Below, in pieces: positions 53,296 through 64,000 of a DNA stretch of 64,000 nt (position 1 is the stretch's first letter; each line of letters begins with the position of its first letter). Under the pieces are notes generated by a model that did no database searches, was not told the DNA's origin, and saw only the letters and a program-made list of their open reading frames with translations. Location of the stretch: positions 62,001-126,000 of the forward strand of contig JAIVFJ010000155.1 in assembly GCA_025765615.1 (NCBI GenBank). The letters run 5' to 3'. This DNA comes from Zopfochytrium polystomum. Its lineage: Eukaryota > Chytridiomycota > Chytridiomycetes > Chytridiales > Chytridiaceae. A program made the position numbers and the translations under genes.

Positions 53296-55038
53296 TCACA
53301 AGTCCGTCTCCGACAGCGTCCACTTGATCCCGGCCGCAGCAACAAGCTCCCACACCAAACTCACTTCGAATCGGTGCCCTGCCGGAACAGGCTTGCACAC
53401 CCACTCGATCGTGCCGTCGCCCTTTTCGCCCTCGGCGCGCTCCTCGTCGTTCTTTTGCACGAACCGCGCGCGCACGCCGTCCCGCACGTGCACGCCCTTC
53501 CAGCTGTCCGCACCGACGGGGAGGTCCGCAGGCGCAAGCAAGGTGAGCCGCCCGTTGGATGCGATGGGCACGCGATCACGGATAATGAGCTTGGGTAGGA
53601 CGGCTGAACGCCCGTTGTAGATTGCTGTGCGCCGGCTAAAGTACGTGGACGAGCCGCTGGCGGTGGTCGTGCCCTTCTTGGCGAGCGGGGAGCGCGTTAC
53701 TTGGACGAGTGCGTCTGGGCCGAAGCAGGTTGTGAAGGATTCATGAGGCTGGACCCGTGGGATAGACGTGGTGGCCACGAACGTGTTGCCAACGAAAACG
53801 GAGGCGGAGCCGGGAAAGAGGTCGTACGTTGTGGCGTTCGTGATCTTGCACTGAATTGTGGTGACGCGAGTCAATGAATAACACAAGAATAGGGTATGCA
53901 GAAGAAAAAATTAACGAGCCTGGATAAAAGCCGTGGATGACTCCTTTGGTACGACAATCCATTCAAGATCTATGCTCTCCAGCACGAGTTCCGCCACAAA
54001 CAAAGTCGTCTCCTTTGTGCTACCGTCTCGGCTAGAAACTGATGCGGGAGCGGCGATCTCAAAGTTGGAGACAAGTGGAATCCAGTCCGAGTTCGTAGAA
54101 GGCCGAAGCAAAATGGACTTCTCTACATCCAAATCAGAGCTCGAGCCGGGAAGGGAGAATCCGGAAGCGTTGCTTGGAGTCTTGGCACTGGACGAGTTGT
54201 ACGCACCAACGGCGTTGACCTGACTAAGCGGCGGAACGTTAAAGCTTGGACTGCCCAAGCTCAATGTCAGCGCAACGTTCTTCCACTCCTCCCCGGTCGT
54301 CTGCGACACAACGGCGCGATAGTGAATCATGACGTGGTGCTGGTCGCCTGCTCCCGACCCGCTGGTGCCTTTCCCGATGTAGGCGCGGATGTCGTAGAAC
54401 GGCCACCATTTCGCGCCGTCGACCAAATACGCGATCTCGATCTCCACCTCCACATCCTCGGCCGCCACCAGTACCAATGTCAACGTCGATTTGAGCGCCT
54501 CCGACTCCTCTGTCGTCGCGGGGCACTTTGACGAGGGGGATCCAGGTGCGGCCGAGCCGGCATGGTACTTGACCGAGACCAGCGAGACGCCAGCGGCGTC
54601 GTCGGGCACGCCGACGCGTGGAGGCTGGATTCTGGTGTCGATGGCAGTGGGAAGGCGGTCGACAAACACTGAGTTGCGGCCGGCCTTGAGGCCGATCGGG
54701 ATGGTGCGGCTAACCAGGGCCAACTTTGCGGTGCGAAAGATGGTGGCGGCGCGCACGGGGAAGGCCTGCGCGTCCTTGTGGTGGGAGGTGGTGGTTGTGG
54801 CTGTCTCTGGCTGCATGGTTGGCGTTGTCTCGAGGCTGGACGTCAGGCGGACGTAAGCTGGCAGGGCAACAAACGACGACGACGCGGTCAGGGTGTGGAC
54901 GGTCGCTTCACCCCCGTTTGCCGCGCTTGGATGCAGCTTTGGCTGCTTGGGCAGATCGTGCGGCGCCGAGGAGGAGGAGGAGGAGTCGGGCGGGGCCGGC
55001 GTCGTTGGGGCTTGGCGATTCCCCCACTTCTTGATCAT
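53296..55038 (-). CDS. DUF4139 protein, paralogue lacking the coiled coil
   Basis: Exons 55038-53920 and 53850-53296, phase 0; 557 residues. Start chosen at the ATG giving MIKKWGNR because the paralogue has MMKKWASS; a GTG further up (55107) is not used. DUF4140-type strands FPVRAATIFRTAKLALVSRT and LKAGRNSVFVDRLPTAID are present, but the coiled coil between the halves is missing. DUF4139 follows (EIAYLVDGAKWWPFYDIRAY, VMIHYRAVVSQTTGEEWKNV, AELVLESIDLEWIVVPKESS). The intron position is shared, but the donor is CAG|GCTCGT, so this looks like a GC-AG intron. Tandem, same strand, 500 bp from the first copy. Confidence 0.8.
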
Positions 55039-55157
55039 CCTCACGGCGGGCGCTGATTTGGGCGGCGCAGCCTTTTTGGGACAGACAGACACTTTGCGAC
55101 GCGGCACATGTTGAGTCGATTTTCCATTGCAAGCAAGGTGATCAAGCCTCCGACACC

Positions 55158-55486
55158 ACCGGCGGGTACATTAATGAGATTTTCGAGCCTCGCTTTTGCA
55201 AGCTGTCCAGCGTTCGTCCGGCCGTCGCGTCCAGTCCCGAGTCGGAGGCTGAGCGAACGTGGCTTACTTGACCGTCCCCCTCCTCGGACAGGCCCTCTCT
55301 TGTGTCCATATTCGACGTTGCTGCTCCGTCGATAGCTCCAAGCGGTGGTAAAAGCGCCAAAGATGCTAAAGCGTTTATTGCTGAGCTGGTGCTGGAGAGT
55401 ATCGATCTGGAGTGGGTCGCGGTGCCGAAGGAGGCTCCGACTGCCTTCATTCAGGTCTGTCAATCCGCTCGGAACTTTCCTACTTG
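55158..55486 (+). pseudogene. inverted fragment of the DUF4139 gene
   Basis: On the plus strand, opposite to both parents: TGGYINEIFEPRFCKLSSVR, ESEAERTWLT then a stop, PSLVSIFDVAAPSIAPSGGK, ELVLESIDLEWVAVPKEAPT. It is nearly identical to 51332-51660 of the first copy, including the first ~30 bases of that gene's intron. So it was copied as DNA, not from mRNA. Confidence 0.9.
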
Positions 55487-55636
55487 AATCGGCATTGCCC
55501 GGTACCCTCACCAAGCTAACAAAATTGGACTTCAAATCGCATTTTGTAAGCTGGGGCAATGTATGTATTAATGTAGAGTTGGAAGGAAACAACGAAGCAC
55601 CAAAGTTGATTTAAAGGAAGACGAACAGGAGCAAAG

Positions 55637-56893
55637 CTACTTCCGGCCCTTTGGCTTTGTGGGAGCGGCGCTTGCCGCCTTCTTCGCACCGCCTCCGGCG
55701 GCGGGTTTCGCCGCTCGCGCGGGCGCCGCTCGAGTGGCACCGCCTGCGGGAGCTGCCTTGGCCGGCGTGGTGGTTTTCTTGCCAGTGGTAGCACCGCCCT
55801 TGGAACAGCGGCCGGCCCGTCGGAACAGTCGCCCTCCCTGGGAGCGGAAGGACATGTGGTCATCACAGAACTCTCTGATGTTGTCGGTTCCGTCTTTCTT
55901 GTTCCTTGACGACGCGCCGCCGGGTTTGGCTAACAGATTTCGAAGTTGCGGTGGGAAGCTAGATGAGGCAATGCGATTGTAGGAACAAGTTGATGCAACG
56001 TATACGCACCCTCTGACCAATCCACGAGTCTGTATTTCGCAGAGCCCTGCGGTTTGGTGTGGTATGGGTTTTGTTTGAGTGTGCGTTAATTCGATGAGAA
56101 ACCTTTCAGAGGGCAGAACTTTCTACTTACATCTTTTTTTGTACCAACGCGGATGTTCTCGCCTTTAACGTCGTTATGATTGTACCCGGCCTTGTCTTGC
56201 TGCTTGTTGATCTGACGATCGATCTCCGCGCTCATGCGTCCGGGCGAGGAGTCGCGGTTGTTCTTCAGGTGATCTTTGAGGCTCGAGTGGCCCACCTTTG
56301 TCTGTACCATGCCTTTGTCGTCGTGGGCAATGTATTGCTTGGCTATGTGATTAAGGAAGTAAGGGTAGTAGGACGAAAGAGCGAAGTGTTCGGTGTTTCA
56401 ATGGAGGGTTGAGCGAAAGTGATCAGATCGACAAAGTGAGAACGATGAGAAGATTCAGGGCAAACGCTACTGTAACATGCACATACCTGCACGTGTCGCG
56501 GCGACCTCATGGGCTTCCCATTCGGCCCCTGGCTTCAGCTTCTTGTAAGCAGCGCTACTCCCACTGCTCGTAGTAGCACTGTACACCGTTCCCGATCCTC
56601 CCCGACCGATCTCTTTTCCAACCTTGCGACGAAGGTCGATTAATGAGGGAGCCGTGAGGCCGACTGGACAGAGGGACGTAACGCATGCGGGGAGTAGTGA
56701 GATTCGGCAGTAGGAAACAAACCTGGACAGAGTGGCCTCCGACGTTGACCGATTGGCCCTCGGGCGAGCTGCTGGTGGAGCCAGACAGTCGGGACAGGTC
56801 GCCGCCCATTCCTGACCGCCTCATGGCGAGCGACGGGGCAGAAGTGGTAAGCAGCAAGACGAAGGCAAGAATGAGTGCCGTTGATTGAAGCAT
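55637..56893 (-). CDS. secreted minimal kinase-like protein, short form
   Basis: Five exons, all phases agreeing: 56893-56723, 56622-56487, 56342-56131, 56046-56010, 55929-55637; 282 residues. Signal peptide (STALILAFVLLLTTSAPSLA), then MRRSGMGGDLSRLSG. Kinase landmarks: Gly loop GRGGSGTVYSA at residue ~63, YKKLK with Lys ~84, EAHEVAATRA with Glu ~96, AKQYIAHDDKGMVQTKV as hinge region, YNHNDVKGENIRV (H158-x-D160, N165) and YRLVDWSEG (D182). After this only ~45 residues remain before the Lys/Ala/Gly tail, including EFCDDHMSF and GGRLFRRAG. Exons of 136, 212 and 37 nt equal those of the next gene. Presumably phosphorylates targets outside the cell or in the secretory path; unproven. Confidence 0.8.
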
Positions 56894-57042
56894 CGCGTTT
56901 GTGGTGGTTGGTGGAGGTTGAGTGGCCGGAGGGGGTTTCGGCGGATGCGGGGTCATTTTAAAAGCGGTACGGCGAGGTGAATAAAACAAAATAACAGCAA
57001 GAAAAATAAAAGAAAAAGGAGCACACTCACACACTCTCTCTC

Positions 57043-57235
<193 letters not shown>

Positions 57236-57628
57236 GTGTCTAGAATCAAAATCAAATATATTTATGAATTTATTAATATTGGTAATTAGGAGACAAAGCG
57301 AAAAGTAAAGCAAGACGGTCTTGGCAAAAAAAAAAAAAAAACACAAAAAAAAACGAGTACATTGCGGCCAAATGCAAGCCCATCAAGTTTCCGTTTCAGG
57401 CTGACGGGCGCTTGCGCGCTGGCTGGCTTGCTGGGGGCGAGGGTGAGAAGGAGTGGCTGTGCGTGCTGGTGGTTTCAATCTTAACGGTCGTGTTACTACA
57501 TAATGTTCCCGCCGAAAAAAAAAAAAAAAGCGCTTGACGAACGAAAGATTGATGTATGGAAACGAAAGAATAGGATCCGCTCCCAACGAACAATCACAGG
57601 AGAGCGATTAAGTTTCGTTGCCCACCTC

Positions 57629-60600
57629 TTATTTCTTCTTGCCTCCTCCTCCACCGCCTGACGCCGGCTTAGCAGCCGCAGCGGGCTTCGCCGAGGCCTG
57701 CTGCTTCGGTGCAGCCTGCTGCGGCTGCTGCTTAGGGGCGGCCGCCTGCTTCTTCTCTGGTGCCTGCTTCGTTGCCCCTCCCGTCTGTCTGCTCCCACCT
57801 CCGCTACCGCCACCATTCGCCTTCTGAGCCGGCGCCGGTTTTGCCGCTGGGGCCTTTGCTGTGCTGCCGCCGCCGCCGCGGTTTGTGCGTGCCGGAGTCG
57901 ACGGATTGCCTCTCGAAGCGCCGGCACCGCTTCCGCCTCCTCCTCGCGCTCCTGTTCCCGTGCCGGTGCCGCCGCCGCCGCCGCCTCGCGTTTGGGGCTT
58001 CGCCGCGGTGCCGGCCTGGGCTGTTCCGCCCCCTCCTGCTTTTGATCCACCTCCAGCAGTGCCGCCGCCGCGAGACTGGGTCTTCGCAGCGCCTTTGGCG
58101 GCTCCTCCGCCACCTCCTCTCGGCGCTGGTGCCTTTGACCCCCCTCCACCACCTGCAGTTCCAGCACGGGCTTGAGTCTTTGCCCCACTTCCCCCCGATC
58201 CCAATGGCGTTTTCGCTCCGCCTGTCGCTCCCCCGCGTGTTGCCTTGCTGACGCCGCCGTTCGCTCCGGTTCCGAGTCTCGCTGGTGCTGGTGCCTTTCC
58301 GCCGGCTCCGCCCATCTTGCCGCCTCCACTTCCCTTGGCAACTTCGGCTCCGCCACCCCCGCGGTTCGCGCCAGCGGTCCCGCTCGTGCCACTGCCACGA
58401 CCCGCTGCAGGTGCCTTGCCATTGGAGCCACCCGCCTTGCCGCCTCCAGCGCCCTTCGCTACTCTAGCTGCACCGCCGCCGCCGCGCGTTGTTCCTGCAG
58501 TGTTGCTGCCGGCCCCGCTTCCTTTCCCTCCAGCTCCAACTCCACTTTTGGATCCTCCTGCTGCTCCGCCGCGCGTTGCTCCTGTGGCTGGTGCCTTGCT
58601 GTTTAAACCACCCGCTTTGCCACCGCCACCGCCGCCCGCCTGACCGCCACGAGCACCTTTCGACGCTGCGCCTTTGGCTCCAAGTGCGCCGGCATCACGT
58701 CCCGTCGCGGGTGTCTTGCCTTTGGGTCCGCCTGCCTTGCCACCGCTAACGCCGCCGACCTTCGTGAGACCAGCGCCGCCATTTGCTCGTGCAGCCTTGC
58801 CGCCCGTCCCACTTCCTTTCCCTCCGGATCCAGCTCCCGTGGAACCGCCCGGCTTGCCGCCGCCATTTGCGCCGCCGCGCGTTGCTCCTCCAGCCTTCCC
58901 GCTGGCTACAGAAGCTGCACCGCCGCCGCGTCCTGCCGCTGGTGCCTTGCCATTGGGGCCGCCCGCCTTACCGCCACCTGCGCCTTTCGCAGGCGTCGCG
59001 CTGCCAACCTTTGCACCGGCTCCGGTTGTGCCGCCGCCGCGTCCGGCCGCGGGTGCTTTGCCATTAGAACCACCAGCCTTGCCACCGCCAGCCCCTCCAC
59101 CGGCTTTCTTGAGTCCCGCACCGCCGCCGCCTCGCGTCGCTCCTGCACCGGTTTCAGTTGCGCCGCCACCGCGTCCTGCCGCTGCTGCCTTTTCATTGGA
59201 GCCGCCTACCGTCTTACCGCCAGCAACACCCGTTGAGACTTCACGTGCACCGCCGCCGCTGCCACGCGTCACCTTGCCCGCCGCTGGTGTCTTGCCATTG
59301 GCGCCGGCTGTCTTGCCACCGCCGGCACCGCCGCCTTTCCCCCCTCCACCTGCACCACCCGCGGCCTTGGCAGCACCGCCGCCCTTGGCTGGCCCAGCTG
59401 CACCGCCGCTCGTTCCGGTCGCACCCTTGCCGGCGCCCTTTCTTCCTCCAGCTTTTGATGTGGCCCCAGTCGTCACGCTGTCCCCTCGGGCACCTCCGCC
59501 GCCACGCTGCGACGCGGGGGCCTTGCCGGTGGCCCCACTGGCAGCCGTCTTGCCACGGTCGGCGCCGCCACCTTTTGCGACTCCAACGCCTCCAGTCTTC
59601 CCGGCGGTGACGCCGTCGCCACCCTTGCCAACCTTGCCAGCCTTGCCAGGCCCCTCTCCGGCAGCGCCGCCACGGGCCGTCACGCCCGTCTTGCCAGCTG
59701 CAGCTCCCCCTCCCGCACCACGTCCCGCCGTCGTTTCTTTACCCTCAGCACCACCAGTCCCACCCACCTTGCCCGCGCGGGTACCACTCTTCGGGCCGGC
59801 AGACTTGCCGCCGGGGGCAGCACTGCTTCCAGCGGCTCCACCAGCGGCCTTTGCCCCAGTTCCTCCTGTGGCCTTGCCAGCAGCCGTACCCGCCTTCGCA
59901 TCCGTCTTTGCGCCGCCGCCCTTTGCGCCGTTGCTCCTTCCGCATGCACCGGCGCGACGGAACAGCCTGCCGCCGGCAGCGTACCGGAAGCCCATGTGGT
60001 CGCTGCAAAACTCTTTGATCTCGCTCTTTCCGGCAGCCTTGTTTCGAGTCGACGAGCTGCCAGGCGTGGCTGGGAGGAAGTGGTTGTTGTTTTTGTGGAA
60101 GGAGAATGGGAGGGATGGGGGAAAGGTTAAATTTGTAATTCAAACAGAGTGCAGTGTCCATGGCGATGCGTACCCTCTGACCAGTCCACGAGCTTGAACT
60201 TTGCCGATCCCTGGAATGTTTTTTTTGTTTCGGTTGTTGATGTTTGAGTGAGTGAAAAGAAGAATAAAAAGGCACATGAAGCCAACATCTTTCTTCGTTC
60301 CAACGCGAATGTTCTCGCCCGACACGTCGTTGTGGTTGTACCCGGCCTTGTCCTGCTGCTTGTTGATCTGCTTGTCGATCGCCTCGCTCATTCGTCCGGG
60401 GGACGAGTCGCGGTTGTTCTTCAAGTAAGTCTTGAGGTTCGAGTCGCCCACTTTCTTCTGGACCATGCCTTTGTCGTCGTGGGAGATGTACTGTTTGGCT
60501 GTTTTTGGTTTGTTGTTTAGGAGAAAGAATGGGGGAGAAGAGGGAGGGAGTCATGCCCGGAATTGGAAACGAAATCGGGGTGTTAGCGGCGGGATAATGC

Positions 60601-61083
60601 TGGCAGGCGTGCCAGGGACCCAAGGAAGGGGGGCTTGCCCGCACCAGCTCTCGTCGCCGCCACCTCGTGGTCGCCCCACTCGGCGCCCGGCTTCAGCTTC
60701 TTGTAGACGACGTCCTGCCCGTTGCCAGTCTTTGCGCTGTACACCGTTCCGGAACCTCCGCGGCCGACCACGCCTCCGACCTTTGTGTATTTTTGCAAAG
60801 AACGAAGTTAGCGTCGGAAGAAGGCAGAATCAACCGGCCAGTGGTGTGCCAAGAGAGAGGGGCGGCTGGAAAGGGCGGGCGGGGGCTGCGAGATGTGAAT
60901 TACCTGGACGGACTTGTCCCCGACTTTGACTGCTGAGCCCTCCGGCGAGTTGTTTGAGGAGGAGCTGCCCATGCGGGAGAGGTCGCCGCCCATGCCTGAG
61001 CGCCTCATTGTGAGGGATGGCGTCGCGACGCAGGTGAGCAGCAGCAACGCATGCGCGAGAAGGACAACCGCCGTTCGCAGCAT
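57629..61083 (-). CDS. secreted minimal kinase-like protein with long Gly-rich tail
   Basis: Five exons, all phases agreeing: 61083-60904, 60780-60645, 60498-60287, 60210-60174, 60069-57629; 1001 residues. Signal peptide RTAVVLLAHALLLLTCVATP, then MRRSGMGGDLSRMG. Kinase landmarks: GRGGSGTVYSAK (66-77), VVYKKLK with Lys87, DHEVAATRA with Glu99, HDDKGMVQKKV (112-122), YNHNDVSGENIRV with H161-x-D163 and N168 (the HRDxxxxN spacing), and FKLVDWSEG with D185 in place of DFG. The C-lobe is almost absent. From residue ~230 a tail of about 780 residues made of GGKAGGSNGKAPAAGRGG-like units follows. Donor for intron 2 is GTGCGG and for intron 3 GTTGGC, both imperfect. Possible secreted or wall-associated kinase; no family I can name. 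Confidence 0.8.
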
Positions 61084-61285
61084 TGCGGCTGAGGACGTGG
61101 AAGAGAGGGCCGATGGTTCGAAAGGGTCCAGGTTTGTTGTTTTTTTTTTATTCCAGAAAAGAGTGGATGCCGCCCATCACGTGACGCATTGGCTCGACAA
61201 AAAAGGCAAACCAATCCGGAACAGCCCACTCTGTCTTTCCACGCACACACACACACGCACGCAGACACACACAGACACACACAGA

Positions 61286-61352
61286 CACACAGTGTTCCGC
61301 AAGGACCCGACCCGGCGCGCCGACAGCCGGCGAACTCCACCCTTGCCGCGAC
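61286..61352 (-). promoter_or_regulatory. conserved upstream segment of the kinase-like genes
   Basis: Counterpart of 57140-57235: CACAGTGTTCCG, CCCGGCGCGCCGACAGCCGG, CCTTGCCGCGAC. It starts about 200 bp from the start codon. Confidence 0.6.
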
Positions 61353-61770
61353 ACAAAAACCCCAAAACAGGAAATGTAAACACTCTCCACAAGAGGCATT
61401 GAAATCACTGTGATTTCCGCCTGTGTTGACATCACAGGACCTTGTTCAACCGCAGCGCTCTGGCGGGACCCTGCGGATCTGGGAGAAACCAACAAAGTAA
61501 CCTTGGTTTGATGGAAAAACAATCCCCACTTTTCCGTCTCCCAAGGCAAACACCACGTTTTTTTGCAGTTCATCCGTTTTATTAGCGTGGTCGAAAAGGA
61601 ACAAATTATTTGTTTCAAAATGCAGATCCGCCTTGCGGACATCCCATGAGAAAACAAAGAAAAAAAATGTGGAGGTTCAAGTCGCGGTTTTCTTTGTCGA
61701 ATTCCGCACTCAATCGGAGATACGGAAGAAGAAGAGGGGGAAAACAACTCACACTTCGACGCCAAACACA

Positions 61771-64000
61771 ATGGGACGGCAATTGGTGGCCTTCGCAAAC
61801 GTGGCGTCCACGATCATCGGCCTCGCGGCGGCGGCGGCGGCGGCAACTCAAGAGGCCGGAACTGCGACCCTGGCTCACATGGCGTTGGTAGAGTTCCCCG
61901 CCGGCGATCCTCAGGCTTGTGACTCGCAGCTCGGCGGTCTCGAGGGTAATCTAATCAGGCTGGGCCACCAGCCCACCATCCGAACCGTCACAAACACAAT
62001 CCTATTTTGTGGCGTCTCGTTCTCTCTTGACCCAAACGTGAACGGTGCGTTTCTTTTTCTGCCTGTTTCAAAAGCTAACCACTCTCGCGAACCGAAATGA
62101 GCCAGCCACGGCAGTGGTGCAAGGACTTCCCAACGCTATTCGCGTTCACGCCGTCGAGTCCCGCGCCCGCGCGAAAATCGATGGATATAGCGAGAGCACG
62201 GACCGGAAAGCCGAAACCATCCATACCATGACAGGCGTCGAGAGAGCGCGACAAGAGCTGGGTCTAACCGGAAAGGGCGTCGTCGTTGCGGTCCTCGACT
62301 CCGGTGTCTTCTACAAGCACCCCGCACTCGGTGGCTGCTTTGGGCCAGGCTGCAAAATTGCAAAAGGGTACGACCTGGTCGGCGACGATTACAACGGTGC
62401 CAACAACCTCAACCCGGACGCGGATCCCTTCGACAACTGCAGCGATATATCACACGGCACGCACGTCGCGGGAATTGTCGCCGGAGACGCTCGAAACATC
62501 ACTGCTCCCGGATTTAAGCCGATTTATCCCTGGACGGGTGTTGCCCCCGACGCTACCATTCACATGTACCGAGTTTTTGGATGCACAGGGTTAACAACGA
62601 ACGATGTGATCGTGTCGGCCATATTTCGCGCCATCGAGGACGGTGCGGATATTATCAACCTATCGTAAGTAGGTCCCCTGCCACCGCCTTCAAAGTTGCG
62701 GCAACTCAAGATGACCTGAAATTTGGGCGGTTTAGGATCGACAACGGCCCGAACTTTCCCGAAGCTGCAGACGCTGCTGCTGTCACGAGGGCGGGTGAGA
62801 ACGGCGTAAAGGTTTTCGCTGCTGCGGGCAACAATGGAGCTGTCGGGCTCTATGTGGCAGCTAACCCTGCTGGAGCTCTGGGCGGCTTCAGTGTTGCGTC
62901 TTTCGACATTGCCGACACCGTGCGCTATCCTCTCACTGTCAGCGGCAAGGCTTTCCCTTGGAGCGCCGGCGTCCTCAACAGCTCTTTTGGCTCGCCCCAA
63001 CAACTAGACATTTTCATCAACACTCCCAACGCCATATCGGACGACGTTCAAGACGACGGCTGCGCGTCGGTTGGCGCTGGCGCTGCCGGCAAAAGCGTGC
63101 TTATTCGTTACGGTTCAGCGTGCGACTCCACTACCCGATGCACGACGGCGCAACAAGCTTGGGCCACATCTTGCATTATCTACTCCAACGACGATTTCCT
63201 CAACGGCGTGAACGGCAGCTTCGCGATCCCCACAGCTTCTACGACACAGGAGGCCTGACGCGTCCAGTGTCATCATAAGCAAGGTGGATCCGGCATGGCA
63301 GCTCTGCTCCTCCAGCACCGTGGGAAGAACCTTTCCTTCGCCGAGGTCAAGACTGCTTTCCAGAATACCGCTGTCCCGGCAAAAAGGTACCAGAGCTCCT
63401 TGATCGACTCTGTCGCTTTGCAAGGTGCAAGTTTCCTCAATATTTACGATGCCGCGACCACGACAACGGTTGTCTCCCCTTCGTTCCTCGCCCTCAACGA
63501 CTCGGTCCATATTAAGGACAGCTACACCCTGATGATCACAAACAAAGACATCACGCCCGTTTGCTTCACTCTAACCCAGGTGGGCACCGCCACCGCAAAC
63601 CCATTCAACGGGGTCGAGGACATTGTTCAGCCGCGAAACACCACCACTTTTACTTCCAACCACGCAATAGTTGGTTTCGGCAGCAACCGGCAGGCAACGC
63701 TGAACACGCCCTCGGTCCCGCCCAACTCCTCCGTCAACGTCACCGTCCACTTTTCCCCCCCGCCGACAGCCAGTCCGTCGCTGCACCCTCTGTACTCGGG
63801 CCACCTCGTCGTCTCTCGGTACGGCAATGCGACACCCGTCGCTCGCGTCCCGTACGCCGGCGTTGTCGGCAACTGGACCGCCGCACATATCCTCGCCGTC
63901 AGTTCGCCCTCCATGGTCCGACCCGCCGGCTTCTACCTCCCGGCTTCCACCCAGGGCAACGCCACAACCTTCACCGCGATCACCGCCGGTGCAACCGTCA
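61771..64000 (+). pseudogene. subtilisin-like serine protease (S8), broken
   Basis: Exons 61771-62037, 62075-62664 and 62736-63258 join in phase. Signal-like N-terminus (ASTIIGLAAAAAAATQ), inhibitor-I9-like prodomain, then catalytic Asp in VVVAVLDSGVFYKHPAL, catalytic His in ISHGTHVAGIVAGD and oxyanion Asn in FAAAGNNGAVG. A PA-type insert (SVLIRYGSACDSTTRC) follows. The frame stops at 63256-63258 after TASTTQEA. Coding resemblance resumes at about 63281 (GGSGMAALLLQHRGKNLSFA, EVKTAFQNTAVPAKRY) and continues as a fibronectin-like C-domain to the window edge. The stretch between PA insert and GGSGMAALL, about 100 residues including GTSMA with the catalytic Ser, is missing. So the protease is almost certainly dead. 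Confidence 0.75.

Noticed and set aside
58674..60197. 507-codon Pro/Ala-rich frame on the plus strand
   Set aside because: It is the antisense shadow of the Gly/Ala-rich tail on the minus strand.

Overview
This is nuclear DNA of a GC-rich eukaryote, most likely an early-diverging zoosporic fungus; Blastocladiomycota or Chytridiomycota is my best guess, from memory of similar protein families rather than from any search. Genes carry short GT-AG introns, mostly 30-110 nt. tRNAs are eukaryotic in type, one with an intron. There are long simple repeats and many decaying gene copies. Operons, Shine-Dalgarno sites and CRISPR arrays are absent.

Layout. 0-10 kb: the 5' end of a flavin monooxygenase (minus strand), a 468-residue ankyrin-like protein, remnants of NmrA-like, LRR-like and WD40-like genes, a NADAR/YbiA-type gene and a secreted double-domain Cu/Zn superoxide dismutase. 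10-16.5 kb: two tandem paralogues of an unrecognised membrane protein with seven hydrophobic segments. The first copy is dead and is split by a 2,260-bp DNA transposon with perfect 17-bp inverted ends and a 3-bp target duplication; it codes for a Myb/SANT-like protein. 17-25.7 kb: a birth-and-death cluster of ankyrin-like genes with a WW signature (two intact, at least six broken), an initiator tRNA-Met and a small secreted Lys/Ala-rich protein.

26-45 kb: an oligopeptide transporter, tRNA-Gln, a 549-residue unknown protein, an unrecognised multi-exon gene, a group of small secreted cysteine-rich proteins, tRNA-Glu, a Tc1/mariner-like MITE, a DHA2-type MFS transporter, a secreted CAP plus ricin-B-lectin-fold protein, a tandem deaminase resembling CDADC1 and a MOSC/mARC-like protein. 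45-55.5 kb: a second DHA2 transporter, tRNA-Thr with an intron, a perfect 34-bp-arm hairpin, a GNAT acetyltransferase and two DUF4139 (MuiA-like) genes followed by an inverted fragment of the first.

55.6-61.1 kb is the most striking part. Two tandem genes have identical internal exon lengths (136, 212 and 37 nt). Each encodes a signal peptide and a very small kinase-like domain that keeps all the catalytic landmarks but almost no C-lobe. One of them ends in a Gly/Ala/Lys-rich tail of about 790 residues. The window ends in a subtilisin-like protease gene that has lost the segment expected to hold its catalytic serine.

Together the window looks like accessory territory of a secreting, environment-sensing microbe: extracellular enzymes, small secreted proteins, drug and peptide transporters and fast-turning repeat-protein families. 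Multi-exon models below were built by eye from splice motifs and phase agreement and have no transcript support.
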